NCBI RefSeq assembly: GCF_036017915.1
Contig: NZ_CP107929.1
Coordinates: 3,131,501-3,195,500 of the forward strand
Origin: Micromonospora sp. NBC_00421
Lineage (GTDB): Bacteria > Actinomycetota > Actinomycetes > Mycobacteriales > Micromonosporaceae
DNA: 64,000 nt
Direction of reading: 5' to 3'
In this document: piece after piece, positions 13,801 through 26,000 of the stretch
Layout: each line of letters begins with the position of its first letter
Numbering within the stretch: the first letter of the stretch is position 1
The notes under the pieces: model-generated
The model's input: only the letters and a program-made list of their open reading frames with translations
Databases searched by the model: none
Told to the model about the DNA's origin: nothing
Made by a program: the position numbers and the translations under genes

Positions 13801-16800
13801 GTGGTGGCGACCAGCCCGGTGGGGATGCCCGGGTGGCCGGGGTACTCCGCGTCGGCCAGGCCGAGCAGGGAAACCACGGCGGTCGGCGGCGTCTCGCGGT
13901 GCCCGGCCAGCCGCTCGGTCAGCTCCTGCCGGGTGACCTGGGCCGGGTCGACGGCCAACGTCCGCATGGTCACCCCGTCGGGAAGGGCGGCGGCGAGCAG
14001 GTCCAGCCAGCCGTCCACTGCCGCGTCGGTGGCGGGCCGCACCACGAGCAGATCGCCGGCAAGGGTGGCCCCGCCGGACGGGGTGGCGGGCTTCCACACC
14101 ACCCGGTACGACCAGCCGTCCAGCACCGCCCGCTGGAGCCGGGCCCTGCGCCAGGACGACAGCACGGGCAACGCCGGAGCGAGCACCTCCGCGTCGGCGG
14201 CGCCGCCCTCGAGCTGGGCGGCCAGCGCCGCCACGTCGGAGCGTTCCACGGCCGACCAGAACTCGACGTCGACGACATCGGGGCTGACCGGCCCGGCGGC
14301 GGCGGGCATGGTCCGCTCGGGCCAGTAGCGCTGGCGCTGGAAGGCGTACGTGGGCAGGTCGGTGAGGATCGGCGCGGGGGCGAGGACCCGGCGGTGGTCC
14401 ACCGGCAGCCCGTTCGCGTGGGCGGTGGCGAGGCTGGTGAGCAGCCGGAGCGCCGCATCCTCGCCGCGACGCAGGGTGGCCAGCGCCCGACCGGTGGTGC
14501 CGGTGTCGTCGAGGATCGCGGTCAGCGACATCGTCAGCACCGGGTGCGGCGAGACCTCGACGAAGTCCGTGTGCCCGGCGGCGATCGCGGTCCGCACGGC
14601 GGTGTCGAACAGCACCGGCAGGCGCAGGTTGTCGGCCCAGTAGTCGGCGTCCATCCGGGCACCGTCGCACCAGGTCCCGGTGACCGTGGAGACGATCCGG
14701 ACGTCGCCCTCGCGCGGGGTGAGACCGGCCAGTTCGGTGCGTACCCGGTCGGCGACCGGTTGCACGGCCGGGGAGTGCGAGGCGTAGTCGACGGCCACGG
14801 GCCGGGCCCGGACGCCGTCGGCGACGCACGCCGCGACCAGGTCCGCGACGGCCTGCGGCGGCCCGGCGACCGCCGTGGTGCCGGGGCCGTTGACGACGGA
14901 CACGGTGACGCCCTCGGGGAGGCGTGCCGTGACCTCGGCGGCCGGCAGGTCGATCGCGGCCATCGCCCCGGTGCCGGCGATGGCGGCCAGCGCCCGGAGC
15001 CGCAGCGCCAGGACCTTGACCGCGTCGGCCAGCGACAGCACCCCGGCCACGTGGGCGGCCACGATCTCACCCTGGGAGTGGCCGATCACGGCCCGGGGGG
15101 TCATCCCGGCGTGCCGCCACAGCCGGGCCAGGCCCACGCCGACGGCGAACAGGGCCGGCTGGGCGACCTCGGAGCGGGCCAGCCACGAGTCGTCGGTACC
15201 GGTCAGCACGGCGACCACGTCGATGTCGAGCCACCTGTCGAACTCGGCCTGGCACTCGGCGAGGGCCTCGTCGAAGACCGTGCAGGTGCCGATCAGCCCG
15301 ACCGCCATCGCCACGTGCTGCGCGCCCTGACCCGGGAAGACCCAGACCGGGCCCTCGCCCGACTCACCTGCCACGCCGGTGACGACGGTGCCGGCCGGGG
15401 TGCCGGCGGCGAGGGCGTCCAGCCCGGCCAGGAGCTGCGCCGGGTCGACGGCCACCACGGCCGCCCGGTGCTCGAACGCGGACCGGGTGGTGGCCAGCGA
15501 CCAGGCCAGTCGGGCCGGGTCGACGTCGTCGTGGGCGCGGACGTACCGGGCGAGCCGGGCGGCCTGCTCCCGCAGGGCGGGCGTGGAGCGGGCCGACAGC
15601 GACCAGACCGTGGCGGGGGTGGCGAGCAGGCCGGGCTGCTCCGGTACGGGAGCCGGGACGGGCTCGGCCTGTTCGAGGATGACGTGGGCGTTGGTGCCGC
15701 TGATGCCGAACGACGACACGGCCGCCCGGCGGGGCCGGTCCAGCTCCGGCCAGGGCCGGGCCTCGGTGAGCAGCTCGACCGCACCGGCCGACCAGTCGAT
15801 GTGCGGGGACGGCTCGTCGACGTGCAGCGTGGCGGGCAGGACGCCGTGCCGGATGGCCATCACCATCTTGATGACGCCCGCGACACCGGCGGCCGACTGG
15901 CTGTGCCCCATGTTCGACTTGATCGAGCCGAGCCACAGCGGGTCGCCCCCACCGCGCTCCTGCCCGTACGTGGCGAGCAACGCCTGCGCCTCGATCGGGT
16001 CGCCGAGAGTGGTGCCGGTGCCGTGCGCCTCGACGGCGTCCACGTCGGCGGTGGTGAGCCGGGCGTTGCTCAGCGCCTGCCGGATCACCCGCTGCTGGGC
16101 GGGGCCGTTCGGGGCGGTGAGCCCGTTCGACGCACCGTCCTGGTTGATCGCGCTGCCCCGGATGACGGCGAGGATCCGGTGGCCGTTGCGCTGGGCGTCG
16201 GAGAGGCGCTCGACGAGCAGCAGGCCGACCCCCTCGGCCCAGCCGGTGCCGTCCGCGGCGGCGGCGAACGACTTGCACCGCCCGTCCGAGGCGAGTCCGC
16301 GCTGCCGGGAGAAGCCGACGAAGGGGCTGGGGGTGGCCATGACGCAGACGCCGCCGGCCAGGGCCAGGTCGAATTCGCCGGCCCGCAGCGCCTGGCAGGC
16401 CAGGTGCAGCGCGACCAGGGACGACGAGCAGGCGGTGTCGACGGTGACGGCCGGTCCCTCCAGACCCAGCGCGTACGCGATCCGCCCGGAGACGACGCTG
16501 GTGACGGTGCCGGTCAGCAGGTAGCCCTCGTCGGCGCCGTCCGCGCCGCCGTCCTGCCCGACGCCGTAGCCGTTGGCGGCGGTGCCGACGAACGCGCCGA
16601 CCTTCTGACCCCGCACGGACGAGGGGGCGATGCCGGCCGACTCGAACGCCTCCCAGGACGTCTCCAGCAGCAGCCGCTGCTGCGGGTCCATCGCCAGCGC
16701 CTCGCGCGGGGAGATGCCGAAGAAGTCGGCGTCGAACTCCGCCGCGTCGTAGAGGAAGCCGCCCTGCCGGGTGCTGGAGCGGCCAGACTGCTCGCCGGTC

Positions 16801-17051
16801 GGGTCGTACAGGTTGTCCAGGTCCCAGCCCCGGCCGGTGGGGAAGCCGCCGATGGCGTCCCCACCGGAGGCCACCAGGTCCCACAGCTGGTCCGGGTCGG
16901 ACACCCCGCCCGGGTAGCGGCAGGACATCGCGACGATCGCGATCGGCTCCCGGGCCGCCGCAGTCAGCTGCTGGTTGAGCTGCTTGAGCCGGCTGGTCTC
17001 CTTGAGCGAAGCCCGAAGCGCCTCGACGGCCTTATCTGCTGACGTGGACAT
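1..17051 (-). CDS. Modular type I polyketide synthase, modules D1-D4 (3' end outside window)
   Basis: Extends a polyketide chain by at least four units in the cytoplasm. The reading frame is open from the start to base 1 (5,683 complete codons), where it is cut inside an AT domain. Approximate residues: docking helix 1-32; D1 KS 33-463, AT 566-864, KR 1199-1384, ACP Ser1515; D2 KS 1578-2001, AT 2104-2407, DH 2467-2754, KR 2950-3124, ACP Ser3264; D3 KS 3320-3746, AT 3851-4155, DH 4214-4491, KR 4692-4871, ACP Ser5007; D4 KS 5062-5488, AT from 5591. Two in-frame ATGs occur (17054 and 17051); the second was chosen because GGAG lies 6 bases before it. The N-terminus ([18 protein letters not shown]) is a different docking type from PKS A, B and C and suits the C-terminus of PKS C, whose stop is 26 bases upstream, so the two genes are probably co-transcribed. 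Release domains are not visible. Confidence 0.97.
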   Translation of the reverse strand, partial: MSTSADKAVEALRASLKETSRLKQLNQQLTAAAREPIAIVAMSCRYPGGVSDPDQLWDLVASGGDAIGGFPTGRGWDLDNLYDPTGEQSGRSSTRQGGFLYDAAEFDADFFGISPREALAMDPQQRLLLETSWEAFESAGIAPSSVRGQKVGAFVGTAANGYGVGQDGGADGADEGYLLTGTVTSVVSGRIAYALGLEGPAVTVDTACSSSLVALHLACQALRAGEFDLALAGGVCVMATPSPFVGFSRQRGLASDGRCKSFAAAADGTGWAEGVGLLLVERLSDAQRNGHRILAVIRGSAINQDGASNGLTAPNGPAQQRVIRQALSNARLTTADVDAVEAHGTGTTLGDPIEAQALLATYGQERGGGDPLWLGSIKSNMGHSQSAAGVAGVIKMVMAIRHGVLPATLHVDEPSPHIDWSAGAVELLTEARPWPELDRPRRAAVSSFGISGTNAHVILEQAEPVPAPVPEQPGLLATPATVWSLSARSTPALREQAARLARYVRAHDDVDPARLAWSLATTRSAFEHRAAVVAVDPAQLLAGLDALAAGTPAGTVVTGVAGESGEGPVWVFPGQGAQHVAMAVGLIGTCTVFDEALAECQAEFDRWLDIDVVAVLTGTDDSWLARSEVAQPALFAVGVGLARLWRHAGMTPRAVIGHSQGEIVAAHVAGVLSLADAVKVLALRLRALAAIAGTGAMAAIDLPAAEVTARLPEGVTVSVVNGPGTTAVAGPPQAVADLVAACVADGVRARPVAVDYASHSPAVQPVADRVRTELAGLTPREGDVRIVSTVTGTWCDGARMDADYWADNLRLPVLFDTAVRTAIAAGHTDFVEVSPHPVLTMSLTAILDDTGTTGRALATLRRGEDAALRLLTSLATAHANGLPVDHRRVLAPAPILTDLPTYAFQRQRYWPERTMPAAAGPVSPDVVDVEFWSAVERSDVAALAAQLEGGAADAEVLAPALPVLSSWRRARLQRAVLDGWSYRVVWKPATPSGGATLAGDLLVVRPATDAAVDGWLDLLAAALPDGVTMRTLAVDPAQVTRQELTERLAGHRETPPTAVVSLLGLADAEYPGHPGIPTGLVATTRLVQATQDADLTVPLWCVTRGGVGTGPTEPVASAAQHALWGLARVIGLEHPRAWGGLVDLPAEPDAATWTEVARILADAGDEDQFAIRPSGTFVRRLTRTTARAAGQVTPWRPRGTVLVTGGTGAIGAQAARWLADNGAEHLVLTSRRGLDAAGARELADELAATGVRVSVVACDMADRDQVAALVAGLDDAAPLTAVLHAAGITQLTPLVDTDLDVFDHVMAGKAAGAGYLDELLGDRQLDAYVTFASISGVWGSGGQGAYAAANAYLDALAEQRRARGLTATSISWGAWAEGGMATTEEAQRLLSRRGLNPMQPAAALLALRRAVEHGETCLTVADIDWAHFAPAYASARPRPLLADIPEARDALSPRPADEVADSAGELRQRLLALPRAERDRQLTDLVRDHAAAVLGHAGTDAVRPRRAFQELGFDSLTAVELRNQLTGATGLALPTTLVFDYPNPATLAGHLASLLRLDDAGAAPTGTPATAAGAARTDEPIAIVGMSCRYPGGVSDPDGLWDLVAQGRDGITEFRTDRYWDIDRLLAADPGASGRSSTRHGGFIDRAGEFDPVFFGISPREALAMDPQQRLLLEATWEAFEQAGVTSDALHGTSTGVFVGASPSGYGTGDETPDLDGYRLTGGAHSVISGRVAYTFGLEGPAVTVDTACSSSLVALHLAVQSLRQGECGLAITGGVNLMVTPGAFVEFTRQGGLAADGRCRSFAAAADGTGWGEGVGVLLVERLSDARRNGHRILAVVRGSAVNQDGASNGLTAPNGPSQQRVIRAALANAGLTAADVDAVEAHGTATILGDPIEAQALLATYGQDRDGREPLWLGSIKSNIGHTQAAAGVAGVIKMVQALRHGVLPRTLHVDEPTPHVDWSAGAVELLTEARPWPETGRPRRAAVSSFGVSGTNAHVIVEEPPAEVVDGEVVESAPPPLVPVLLSARGDGLARQAHRWADRFAAADRPRLVDVGWTSATARAALEHRAVLLAADHDELTAGLRALAVGEPTDAVVTGRAADRGQLAVLFSGQGAQRAGMGRELYEAFPVFASALDEVCGFLDGLLPQPLRPVLFAEAGSAGAGLLDRTVFTQAGLFAVEVALFRLVESFGVVPDFVGGHSVGEITAVYVAGVLSLEHACTLVAARGRLMQALPAGGGMLAVAASEVDVLPTVDGVVGRVGVAAVNGPSSVVVSGELAALDEVERVWRGRGVRTRRLTVSHAFHSPLMEPMLAEFRAVLDGLVFSTPLVPVVSNLTGALADPQELAGVDYWVRHVREAVRFADGIAALRAAGVDTFVEVGPGPVLTALVREALGGDGEAVVAVPTQRRDRPEPRALLTGLAELFAAGGTVDWAPVFGAAATRVDLPTYAFAEERYWLRPAGRASDVSVAGLGAARHPLLAAAVRLAGEDAAVLTGRLSVSAQPWLADHVVADAVIVPGTALVELALRAGDEFGPCRVRELTIAAPLVLPAQGGVRVQVRVGPRDGAGWRAVAVHSQPDHDPDGEWVRHAEGVLTAVDPTEDVGLGTWPPAHAVEVDLDGWYDALAGHGMTYGPAFQGLRRAWTAGDDTVYAEVALPVAAPDGVAGFGVHPALLDAALHPTALLPGDGTTGPKAPFAFEGVQVHAVGADTLRVRLTRAGAAVRMLAVDDTDRPVVSVDSLVLRELTSIDPSAATLAARSLFRVAWQAERLVPAPSTVARALLGASVPTLPDAPAYRGVAELVAAGDVPPLVLLSVPATPAGLAAEAVPAAVRSATAAVLTELQGWLTADADARLVVVTRDAVRPGDAGPPGDLVGAAVWGLVRSAQSEHPGRIVLADLDRDLDEPAVALLAAAADDPATAQLAVRGNVAFTPRLVRADAPPVDDPRLRGGTVLVTGGTGALGGLLARHLVTEWGVDSLALVSRRGPDADGAAELADELTGLGARVRVLACDVTDVDAVRSLVGRLTDGERLAGVVHTAGVLDDAVVTGIDPDRLARVLAPKVDAGWWLHEATAHLDLDLFVVFSSIAGVLGSPGQGAYAAANAFLDALAAHRRDSGLPAHSLAWGMWDTDGMAAGLSATDRSRVSRSGLGLITAPVGMALFDAAVAAADAALVPAVVDLPAMRAAASAAGVPPMLRALVGTATVRRQAGGGAADGWAQRLAALAPDEARAQVDTLVRGLVAQVLGHAGAEAVPADRAFRELGFDSLTAVDLRNRVNAATGLRLASTLVFDHPTPAALAAYVHEQITGEIAARPDAVAATGVDEPVVIVGMACRYPGGVESPEQLWELLTAGGDGIGEFPTDRGWDLDALFHPDPDHAGTSYARHGGFLAGAAEFDPGFFGISPREAVAMDPQQRLLLEASWETFESAGIDPARVRGSRTGVFAGLMYHDYASQVQELPEGLEGYIGTGNSGSVVSGRVAYTFGLEGPAVTVDTACSSSLVALHLAVQALRSGECDLALAGGVTVMATPGTFVEFSRQRGLAADGRCKSFAASADGTGWSEGVGMLLVQRLSDARRDGRTVLAVVRGTAVNQDGASNGLTAPHGPSQQRVIRQALANARLSTADVDAVEAHGTGTTLGDPIEAQALLATYGQEREGREPLWLGSIKSNIGHTQAAAGVAGIIKMIMAMRYGVLPSTLHVDEPSPHIDWTGGSVELLTEARQWPQTGRPRRAAVSSFGVSGTNAHVVIEQPPADTRPVPAGTTPGRARPAPVLLSARSDAALAAQADRWARRLAADETRLPVDVGWSSVVSRAVLEHRAVVAAADRGELLAGLRALAAGSPAVGVVAGTGPARGRLAVLFSGQGAQRAGMGRELYDGFPVFASALDEVCGHLDGLLPQPLRDVLFAAEGSPEAELLDQTVFTQAGLFAVEVALFRLVESFGVVPDFVGGHSIGEVTAAHVAGVLSLADSCALVAARGRLMQALPTGGGMLAVAASEAEVLASLDGLTDRLGIAAVNGPNAVVVSGAVDVLDAVEAAWQGRGVRTRRLRVSHAFHSPLMEPMLADFRAVLAGLTFRAPLVPVVSNLTGALADPQELTHADYWVRHVRAAVRYADGVAALRDAGAGTYLEIGPQSVLTALNADLLADDALVVAAQRRERSAGQALLHALAELHVTGVPVTWTQWYAGTDPQRVDLPTYAFQHERYWLGVGRARAGDVTGAGLGAAGHPMLGAAVTVAGEDMVVLTGRLSVATHPWLADHVVAGAVIVPGTALVELAVRAGDEVGASRVRELTIAAPVVLPETGGVRVQVRVGPADETGSRAVAVHTQSEGDPEADWVRHADGVLETSVPDEPTVGVWPPVGVSEVDLAGWYETLAGHGLGYGSVFQGLRRVWVGDGEVFAEVALPDEVVGEAVRFGVHPALLDAALHPVGLLLVEGAGGPRVPFVFGGVQVHAAGAGVLRVRLTRVGSAVRLVASDGSGAPVVSVDSLVLREMTGLPASGAAARSLFALAWQPEEVTPADETSGWVLLSGGLPVGGLDLPAFPTVEALVEAVDAGRTEVPRALLLPLSAAGPGASVPDTVRAVTADVLAAVQTWLAAGALADTKLVVVTRRAVATRDGEPVTDLAGAAAWGLLRSAQTEHPGRVVLADVDDLDAGALALLTRVAADPAPTGGQLAVRESGVFVPRLVRASAGGTPVVGEGTVLVTGGTGALGALVAEHLVTAHGVRSLLLVSRQGPAAAGADVLVERLSGLGAAVRVVACDVTDREQVAGLVAGVPGRLAGVVHTAGVLDDGVVSSITAERLADVLAPKVSAGWLLHEATTGLDLDLFVLFSSMAGVLGSPGQASYAAGNAFLDALAVQRRQVGLPAVSLAWGMWDTPGMAASVSEADRNRSARAGVTPMSARTGLELLDAALGAGQPALVPAVLDVPAMRAALGAGGQVPAVLRALVGATVARRQVGQGGDWADRLAGLTPDEGRAQVALLVRGLVAQVLGHGGVEAVPADRAFRELGFDSLTAVDLRNRVNAATGLRLASTLVFDHPTPAALAEHLYEQVSGQITARRSTVRAVDADEPIAIVGMACRYPGGVDSPDQLWALLASGGEGISEFPADRGWDLGSLFDPDPDRSGTSYTRHGGFLAGAADFDPGFFGISPREAVAMDPQQRLLLEASWESFESAGLDPQRLRGSSTGVFAGVMYHDYASRLADLPPDAEGYVGTGTSGSVLSGRVAYTFGLEGPAVTVDTACSSSLVALHLAAQALRSGECDLALAGGVTVMATPGTFVEFSRQRGLSADGRCKSFAASADGTGWGEGVGVLLVERLSDARRRGHRVLAVVRGSAVNQDGASNGLTAPNGPSQQRVIRQALANARLSTADVDVVEAHGTGTTLGDPIEAQALLATYGQGRSGGRPLLLGSVKSNLGHTQAAAGVAGVIKMVMAMRHGLVPASLHVDEPSPHVDWSAGAVALATEAMPWPVVDRPRRAAVSSFGISGTNAHVIIEQPPTADVTEAAELWVPVVVPVLLSARSETVLAAQAGRWAHWLAGDETLRPVDVGWSSVTTRPALEQRAVVTAADREDLLAALRALAAGEPSGPVLTGTPEQRGHLALLFSGQGAQRAGMGRELYEAFPVFASALDEVCGYLDRALPQPLRGVLFAEVGSVEAGLLDRTVFTQAGLFAVEVALFRLVESFGVVPD
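411..1135 (-). repeat. 725-base block shared with module C4 (copy 1)
   Basis: Read by eye, this block matches 20399-21123 with no difference found, in the same orientation, 19,988 bases away. It spans the C-terminal half of the KS and the KS-AT linker of D4. Both edges are abrupt, with ordinary module-to-module divergence outside, which fits gene conversion or recent recombination rather than selection on protein sequence alone. Confidence 0.85.
1925..7093 (-). other. PKS module D3: KS-AT(malonyl)-DH-KR-ACP
   Basis: The AT has GHSIGE and HAFH (malonyl). The DH has an intact [10 protein letters not shown] and [10 protein letters not shown], but the usual YGPxFQG reads YGSVFQG. The KR has LDD (B-type), so a trans double bond is expected. 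Following D2, it would complete a diene. ACP Ser5007 lies in [13 protein letters not shown]. Confidence 0.9.
7160..12318 (-). other. PKS module D2: KS-AT(malonyl)-DH-KR-ACP, with unusual KS and DH motifs
   Basis: The AT has GHSVGE and HAFH, malonyl signatures. The KR has LDD ([11 protein letters not shown]), B-type, which with an active DH would give a trans double bond. Two motifs are unusual. The KS reads [10 protein letters not shown] at 1884-1893 instead of [10 protein letters not shown] (catalytic His1884 kept). The DH reads [10 protein letters not shown], so the Gly of HxxxGxxxxP is Asp2512 while catalytic His2508 and the Asp of [10 protein letters not shown] remain. The module is probably active but is the least canonical of the set. 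Confidence 0.87.
12400..16953 (-). other. PKS module D1: KS-AT(methylmalonyl)-KR-ACP
   Basis: The AT has GHSQGE (Ser659) and YASH (756-759), both methylmalonyl-CoA signatures. The KR lacks LDD and has Trp in the GVWGSGGQ stretch before the catalytic Tyr, an A-type pattern (A1-like, no following His), predicting an L-hydroxyl with an unepimerised methyl. A dimerisation-element motif ([18 protein letters not shown]) precedes the KR, as usual in modules without DH. The KS histidine motif reads KSNMGHSQS where most other modules here have KSNIGHTQA. No DH or ER is present. Confidence 0.9.
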
Positions 17052-17057
17052 CATGTA

Positions 17058-17061
17058 CTCC
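17058..17061 (-). promoter_or_regulatory. Ribosome binding site deciding the PKS D start
   Basis: GGAG on the minus strand lies 3 bases before the ATG at 17054 and 6 bases before the in-frame ATG at 17051. The second spacing is the workable one, so 17051 is preferred. The whole gap after PKS C is 26 bases, too short for a separate promoter. Confidence 0.7.
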
Positions 17062-17077
17062 GTACGTGGGACAAGGG

Positions 17078-20000
17078 TCAGGACTCGGAGCCGTCGAGCG
17101 CCAGCCTGATGAGGGTGTCGGCGTCCATCTCGTCGATGTCGACCTCGTCGGTGGAGGTGTGGTCGGTGTCGTCGCCGTTGGCCAGGTTGAGCAGCAGGTC
17201 CAGCAGTCCGGCCTCGCGGATGCGGGCCAGCGGGATGGTGGCGAGGGTCTGCCGCACCGCCGTCTCCGCCGGGTCGGCCGCCTCCTCCCGCTGCGCCTCG
17301 GGCACCAACTCGGCGAGCAGGTGCCCGGCCACGGCCACCGGGGCGGGGTAGTCGAAGACCAGCGTGGTGGGCAGGGACAGGCCGGTGAGCCGGGCGAGCC
17401 GGTTGCGCAGTTCCACGGCGGTCAACGAGTCGAAGCCCAGTTCCTTGAACGCCCGCCCCGGCTTGACCAGCTCGGAACCGGTGTGGCCGAGCACGGCCGC
17501 CGCCTCGGCGCGGACCAGGTCGGTGAGGTGGCGGTCCCGCTCGTCGCCGGGCAGGGCCAGCAGCCGCTCGCGCAGCGACCGGCCACCGTCGGCCGTCGCG
17601 GTGTCCTCGGCCGGGCCGACGGCCGGACGGGCCTCGGGCAGGTCGGCCAGGAGCGGACGCGGCCCGGCTGACTCGTACGCCGGGGCGAACGTCGCCCAGT
17701 CGACGTCGACCACGGTAAGGCAGGGCCGTCCACGTCCGACGGCCACCCGCAGGGCGTGCACCGCGTCGGCCGGCGACATGGCCCGCAGGCCACGCCGGGC
17801 CAGCTCCCGCCGGGCGTCGTCGGTGGCCATGCCGCCGTCGGCCCAGGGCCCCCACGCCACCGAGGTGGCGGCGAGGCCACGGGCACGTCGCCGCTCGGCC
17901 AGGGCGTCGAGGTACGCGTTGCCTGCCGCATAGCCGGCCTGGCCGCCGCTGCCCCACACCCCGGCGATCGAGGCGAAGAGGACGAACGCGTCGAGCGGAC
18001 GGTCGCCGAGCAGCTCGTCGAGGTGCGCCGCCCCGGCGATCTTGGCGGCCAGTACCCCGGCCAGCCGCTCCAGGTCGGTGTCGACCAGCGGGGCCACGTC
18101 GTTCAGCCCGGCCGCGTGCACCACAGCGGTCAGGGGTGCCGGGTCGTCGTCGATCCCGGCGAGCAGTGCGGCCACCGCGTTCCGGTCGGCCACGTCACAG
18201 GCGGCGATGGTGACCCGGGCCCCGAGGGCGGTCAACTCGTCGCGCAGTTCCGTCGCACCGGGGGCGGCGTCGCCGCGCCGGCCGGTCAGCACCAGGTGCG
18301 CGGCGCCGTGGCCGGCCGCCCAGCGGGCCACGTGCGCGCCGAGCGCGCCCGTGCCGCCGGTGACCAGCACCGTGCCGGAGGGTTGCCAGCGGTCGGCCGC
18401 CGCCGGGTCGGCGGGGGTGGCCCGGGTCAGCCGGCGCGCGTACACGCCGGTCGGCCGGACCGCGAGCTGGTCCTCGTCGCCGGCGGCGGTGAGCGCCGCC
18501 GCCAGCCGGACCGGGTCGGCGTCCCGCTCCGGCAGGTCCAGCAGACCCACCCGTAGTTGCGGCAGTTCGAGGCCGGCGACCCGGCCCATGCCCCACAGGG
18601 CCCCCTGGGCGGCGCTGCGCGCCGGGTCGTCGGTGCCGGTGCCGACCGCGCCCCGGGTGACGCACCACAGCAGGGCCGCCGCACCGGCGTCGTGCAGTGC
18701 CTGGACCAGCAGCAGGGTGGCCGCGACGCCGGCCGGCACAGCCGGCTGTCCCTGGTGGGGCTCGTCGGCCAGGCCGAGCAGTGAGACCACGCCGGCGAGC
18801 GGTCCGTCGGCCAACGCGCTGGTCAACCGGCGGGTCAGGCCGCCACGGCCGACGGTGGCCGGATCGACGACCAGTCGCCGGACCTCCCCACCTGCGGCGG
18901 TCAGCGCGGCGGTCACCTGCTCCTCCGCCGGGTCGCCGGCGGGGCCGACGAGCAGCCAGCCGCCGCCCGCCGTCGTCGGGTCACCGAGGTCGACCCGTCG
19001 CCATCCCACCTGGTACGACCAGCCGTTCACCGCCGTGTCGCGGGTCCGGGCCCGCCGCCAGGAGGTCAGGGCGGGCAGGGCCGGAGTGAGGGCGTCCACC
19101 GCGTCGGCACCGAGCTGGTCGGTGAGGACGGTGAGGTCACCACCCTCGACGGCGGCCCAGAACTCGGTGTCCCCCGCGTCCACGACCGGGCCCTGCGGCT
19201 TCGCCGGCTCGGGCCAGAACCGCTGGTGCTGGAACGCATACGTGGGCAGATCCACCCGGCGCGCGTCGGTGAACCACGGCTCCCACCTGACCGGCAGCCC
19301 GCGCACGTGCAACTCGCCCAGCGCGGCCGCCAGTCCGGTCATCTCGGCGCGGTCCCGCCGCTGGACGGCCACGGCGAGCACGTCCTCGTCACCGGGGAGC
19401 ACGTCGGCGGCCATCGCGGTCAGCACACTCTGCGGCCCGATCTCCAGGAACGTGTCCACGCCCGCCTTGCGGAGCACTGTGATCCCGTCGGCGAAGCGGA
19501 CGGTCTCCCGCACGTGGCGGACCCAGTAGTCCGGGTCGTGGAGCTCCTCGGCGTCGGCGAGCGCACCGGTCAGGTTGGACACCACAGGCAGTAGCGGTGA
19601 CGTGAAGGTCAGCCCCGCGACCACGGCCCGGAACTCGGCGAGCATCGGTTCCATCAGCGGGCTGTGGAACGCATGGCTCACCGTCAACCGACGCGTCCGC
19701 GCACCCCGCTCCCGCCAGATCCGCTCCACCTCGTCCAAGGCGTCGGCCACCCCGGAGACGACCACGGCCGACGGGCCGTTCACCGCGGCGAGGCCGACCC
19801 GGTCGGCCCGGCCCACAAGCGTCTCGGCGACCGCCTCCTCGGACGCACCCACCGCGAGCATCCCGCCCCCGACCGGCAGCGCCTGCATCAACCGACCCCG
19901 CGCCGCCACCAGCACACACGCGTCGGCCAACGACAGCACCCCGGCCACGTACGCGGCGGTGATCTCCCCGATCGAATGGCCACCGACGAAGTCCGGCACG

Positions 20001-23000
20001 ACCCCGAACGACTCGACCAGGCGGAACAACGCCACCTCGACGGCGAACAACCCCGCCTGGGTGAAGACGGTCTGATCCAGCAACTCCGCCTCCGCCGAAC
20101 CCGCCTCGGCGAACAACACAGTCCGCAACGGCTGCGGCAGGAACGGATCGAGATGGCCGCACACCTCGTCCAACCCGGTGGCGAACACCGGGAACGCCTC
20201 GTACAACTCCCGACCCATGCCCACACGCTGCGCGCCCTGCCCGGAGAAGAGCACCGCGAGCTGACCGCGCGGCCCCTGCGCACCGGTCACCACAGTGCCC
20301 GACGGCTCACCGGCGGCGAGCGCGCGCAGTCCGACGAGCAGCTCTGTCCGGTCGGCCGCCGCGATCACCGCGCGGTGCTCCCACGTCGCCCGGGTGATCA
20401 CCGACGACCAGCCCACGTCCACCGGACGCAACGTCTCGTCGCCTGCCAGCCAGTGGGCCCACCGGCCCGCCTGCGCGGCCAGGACCGTCTCCGACCGCGC
20501 CGACAGCAACACCGGCACCACCACCGGCACCCACAGCTCCGCAGCCTCGGTCACATCCGCCGTCGGCGGCTGCTCGATGATCACATGCGCATTCGTGCCG
20601 GAGATCCCGAACGACGACACCGCCGCCCGACGCGGCCGATCCACCACCGGCCACGGCATCGCCTCCGTCGCCAACGCCACCGCCCCCGCCGACCAGTCCA
20701 CATGCGGCGACGGCTCATCCACATGCAACGACGCCGGCACCAGACCATGCCGCATCGCCATAACCATCTTGATCACACCCGCCACACCCGCAGCCGCCTG
20801 CGTGTGACCAAGATTCGACTTCACCGACCCCAACAACAACGGCCGACCCCCCGACCGACCCTGCCCATACGTCGCCAACAACGCCTGCGCCTCGATCGGA
20901 TCACCCAGCGTGGTCCCGGTGCCATGAGCTTCGACAACATCCACATCCGCCGTCGACAGCCGCGCGTTGGCAAGAGCCTGACGAATCACCCGCTGCTGCG
21001 ACGGACCATTCGGCGCCGTCAACCCATTCGACGCACCATCCTGATTGACAGCACTACCCCGCACCACCGCAAGAACCCGGTGCCCACGCCGCCGGGCGTC
21101 GGACAGCCGCTCCACCAGGAGCATGCCCACACCCTCACCCCAACCAGTGCCGTCCGCACCCCCGGCGAACGCCTTGCACCGACCGTCCGGAGCGAGACCC
21201 CGCTGCCGGGAGAAGCCGACGAAGGCGCTGGGGGTGGCCATCACGGTCACGCCACCGGCCAGGGCCAGGTCGCATTCCCCGGACCGCAGCGCCTGCGCGG
21301 CCAGGTGCAGGGCGACCAGCGACGACGAACACGCGGTGTCGACGGTGACCGCCGGCCCTTCCAGCCCGAACACGTACGCCACCCGGCCGGAGGCGACGCT
21401 GCCGGCGGTGCCGTTGACGAGGTAGCCCTCCAGCTCCTCCGAGGCCTCCAGCCGGCCCGCGTAGTCATGGTGGATGAGCCCGGCGTACACGCCGGTGGTG
21501 ACCCTGGTGTCGCGGGGGTCGAGGCCGGCGGACTCGAACGCCTCCCACGAGGTCTCCAACAGCAACCGCTGCTGCGGATCCATCGCCAGCGCCTCACGGG
21601 GCGAGATGCCGAAGAACTCGGGATCGAACTCGGCCGCGTCGTACAGGAAGCCACCCTGCCGGGTGGTGGACGTCCCCGCCCGGTCCGCATCCGGGTCGTA
21701 GAGCGCGTCGAGGTCCCAGCCCCTGTCGGTCGGGAAGCCGTCGATGGCATCCCGGCCCGAGGCGACCAGGTTCCACAACTGCTCCGGGCTGGAGACGCCG
21801 CCCGGGAACCGGCAGGCCATCCCGACGATGGCGATCGGGTCGTCGTCGCCGGGGAGGGTGACGGTCCGGGCGGCGGCGGGGGCCGCGGCCCCGGAGTGAC
21901 CCCACTGCTCGTGCAGGTGCTCGGCGAGCCGGGCCGGTGTCGGGTAGTCGAAGACGAGGGTCGCGGAGAGCCGCAGCCCGGTCACCGAGGCCAACCGGTT
22001 CCGCAGCTCCACCGAGGTCAACGAGTCGAACCCGAGTTCCTTGAACGCCCGACCACCCGGCACCGCCTGCGCCGACGCATGCCCCAGCACCGCCGCCGCC
22101 TGGGCACAGACCAACTCCACAAGCAACCGACGGGCCTCGTCCTGCGACAGCCCGGCCAGCCGCTCCGACCAGGCCGTGCCCGTGCCTGCCTCGACGGTGC
22201 GCGCCTGCCGGCGGGCCCCGGTCCGGGCCAACCGACGCAGGATCGGCGGGACCTGCCCGGGCTCCCCGGTGATCCGCAGCCGCGCGGCCACCACCATCGG
22301 CGGTGCCCCGGCGACCGCGGCGTCGAACAGGGCGGCGCCCTCGGCGGCGGTGAGGCCGGTCATGCCGAGCCGGCCCAGCCGCTGCCGGTCGTCGGTGCCC
22401 AGGCGCGCGGCCATGCCACCCGTGGCCCACATGCCCCAGCCGATGCTGGTGGCCGGCAACCCCCGCGCCCGCCGGTACGACGCGAGGGCGTCGAGGAACG
22501 CGTTCGCCGCCGCATAGTTGCCCTGACCCGGCGAACCCAACGTCGCCGCCACCGACGAGAACACCACGAACGCCGACAGATCCAACCCCGCCGTCACCTC
22601 ATGCAACGCCCACGCCGCATCCACCTTCGGCCCCATCACCGCAGCCACAGCACCCGCATCCAGGGAAGCGATCGTGCCGTCGGCCACCACACCCGCACAA
22701 TGCACCACCGCCGTCAACGGACACGCCGCATCCACACCCGCGACCAGAGCGGCGACCTGCACCGGATCCGCGACATCCACCGCCACGGTCGCAACCGCTG
22801 CACCCGCACCGGTCAACTCCGCCACCAACGCCGCATAACCACTGCCCTCCACCGGCAGACGACGCGACGCCAACAACAAACGACGAGACCGCCCCGTGGC
22901 GACCAGATGCCGGGCGACGACACCCGCCAACACACCCGACGCACCCGTGACCAACGTGGTGCCCTCCGGATCCGCCGGAGGGGGAATGGTCAGCACCACC

Positions 23001-26000
23001 TTGCCCACGTACCGGGCCTGACTGATGTGCCGCAACGCCCCCCGCGCCTCCCGCACATCCCACACCCGGATCGGCAACGGCCGCAGCACACCCCGCTCGA
23101 ACAACCCCAACAACTCGGCCAGCATCTGCCCGATCCGAACACCACCCGCCTCGTTCAGATCGAACGCCCGATAAGCGACACCCGGATACTGCTCGGCGAC
23201 GAGTTCCGGGTCGCGGACGTCGGTCTTGCCCATCTCCACGAACCGACCACCACGCGGCAACAACCGCAACGACGCGTCCACGAACTCACCCGCCAACGCA
23301 TCGAGCACCACGTCCACACCCGAACCACCCGACGCGGCCAGGAACACGCCCTCGAACTCCGTGGTCCGCGACGACGCGATCCGCTCCGGCGCGACCCCCA
23401 ACTCCCGCAGAACGCCCCACTTCCCGGGACTCGCCGTCGCATACACCGTCGCACCGAAATGCCGGGCGAGCTGAACCGCCGCCATACCCACACCACCGGC
23501 ACCGGAGTGAATCAGCACCGACTCACCGGCCCGCAAACCCGCCAGATCACGCAACGCATAGAACGCCGTCAAGAACACCACCGGAACCGACGCCGCCTCC
23601 ACGAACGACCAGCCGGCGGGAACCCTCGCCACCCGCTCCCGCTGCGCCACCACCTCAGGCCCGAACCCGGGCTCGAACAAGCCCATGACCCGGTCGCCGG
23701 GCACCAGGTCAACAACGCCCGGACCCACCTCCACCACCACACCCGCACCCTCACTGCCCATCACCGCAGCCGAATCCGGGTACACACCCAACGCGATAAG
23801 AACGTCACGGAAATTCACCCCGGCAGCCCGCACCGCAATCCGGACCTGACCGGGAGCCAGGTCGACCTGGGCGGTCGGAACGATCTCGACGCCGTCCAGG
23901 GTGCCGGGACGAACCGTGGCCACGTGCCAGCCGCCGTCGGCCGGCGGGGTCAGTTCCGCGCCGACCTGCCGGACGAGCCGGGGCACCACCACCCGGTCAC
24001 CCCGGATCGCGAGCTGCCCGCCGACCGTGGACTGGTCCGCCGCGACGGCCACCAGCACGCCGAGTGCCCGCGCGTCGATTGTCTCGTCCGTGTCAGCGAG
24101 CACGATGCGGCCCGGGTGTTCCGACTGCGCCGACCGCAGCAGACCCCACACCGCCGCACCCGCCAGGTCGACCACCCGCTCGTCGTCCTGCGCGGCCACC
24201 GCGCCCCGGGTCACCACCACCAGGCGGGAGTCGGCCAACACGTCTGCGGTCAGCCACGCCCGCACTATCGCCAGGACCTCGTCGGTCAGGGCGCGCACCG
24301 TCTCGGGCACCGGGGCGTCGACGACCCCGCGCACCGGCAGCAGCACCACCTCGGGCGCGGTCTCTCCCGGTGCCACGGCGGAGACCAGCTCCGCCACGTC
24401 GGTGAAGACCCGGGCCGCAGGCAGGGCCGCAGGCAGGGCCGCAGCGACGTCCGGGGCACCCAGCAGGGCCCAGCCCGTCGGCACCCCGGCCGGCGTGACC
24501 TCCTCGGTCTCCCAGGTGACCTCGAACAGCGACCGCGAGGCGGCAGCCGGGGCAGCAGCCACACCGGTCATCTCCCGCAGGACGAGAGAGTCCACCGACA
24601 CCACCGGCGCACCCGACTCGTCCACCGCCACCAGACGCACACCCGACCCCACCCGCCTCAACCACACCCGCAACACACGAGCACCCGAGGCATACACCTG
24701 CACACCCTCGAACACGAACGGCACCCGAGGACCCGACGCCCCGTCCCCCGCCAGCAACAACCCGACCGGATGCAACGCCGCATCCAACAACGCCGGATGC
24801 ACCCCGAACCCCGACACGTCCACCACACCATCAGGCAGAACCACCTCGGCGAACACCTCGCCATCACCCGACCACACCCGACGCAACCCCTGAAACACCG
24901 GCCCATACGACAGACCATGGCCCACCAGCGCCTCGTACCAACCAGCCAGATCCGTCTCAGTGGCCGACGGAGGCCACATGCCAACCGCCGGTCCGACGTC
25001 CGAGGCGGGCTCCAGCACACCCTCGGCATGCCGAACCCACCCGGCACCAGGGTCCTCCTCCGACTGCGAGTACACCACGACGTCCCGCCCACCGGCCCCG
25101 ACCGCACCGACACGCACCTGCACCCTCACGCCACCGACAGCCGGCAGGTACAACGGCGCGGCGACAGTGAGTTCCCGCACCCGGCAGGCACCCACCTCGT
25201 CACCAGCCCGCACCACCAACTCCACCAGAGCCGTACCCGGCACCACCACCGAACCCGACACCACGTGATCGACCAGCCACGGATGGGTCGACACCGACAA
25301 CCGACCCGTCAGCACCACCCCGTCGTCACCGGCGAGCCAGACAGCCGCACCCAACAACGGATGCCCCGCCGCCGCGAGACCCACCCCCGACACATCGCCC
25401 GCACGCCAGGCCACCGCCACCGGCCAGAACCGCTCCCGCTGGAACGCATACGTCGGCAGGTCCAGCCGGTCACCGGAGCCGGCGGTGAGCGGGGTCCAGT
25501 CGACGGCGACGCCACCGACGTACGCCTCGGCAAGAGCCGCGAGCAGCGCGGACGCCTCGGTGCGACCCTTGCGCAGGGTCGGTACGACCACCGGACCGCT
25601 GCCGTCGGCCGCGCCCTCGGCGAGGCAGTCCTGGATCATGCCCGCGAGGACACCGTCCGGCCCGACCTCCAGATAGGTGCCGACGTTGCGCTGCCGCAGG
25701 TAGCCGATGCCGTCGGCGAAGCGGACCGCCTCGCGGACGTGCCGCACCCAGTAGTCGGCGGTCCGGATCTCGTCGGCGTCGGCGAGGCCACCGGTCAGGT
25801 TCGACACCACCGGCAGCAACGGTGCGGCGAAGCTCAGCTCCGCCACGACACGGCGGAACCCGTCGAGCATCGGCTCCATCAACGGGCTGTGGAACGCGTG
25901 ACTCACCCGCAGCCGACGCGTCCGGGCACCCCGCTCCCGCCAGACCCGCTCCACCTCGTCGAGGGCCTCGACCGCACCGGAGACGACCACCGCGTTCGGA

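Noticed and set aside
17052..17077. PKS C and D as one gene split by a sequencing frameshift
   Set aside because: C ends in a proper docking tail and stop, and D begins with a matching docking helix, a GGAG site and ATG. The junction is a normal protein boundary.
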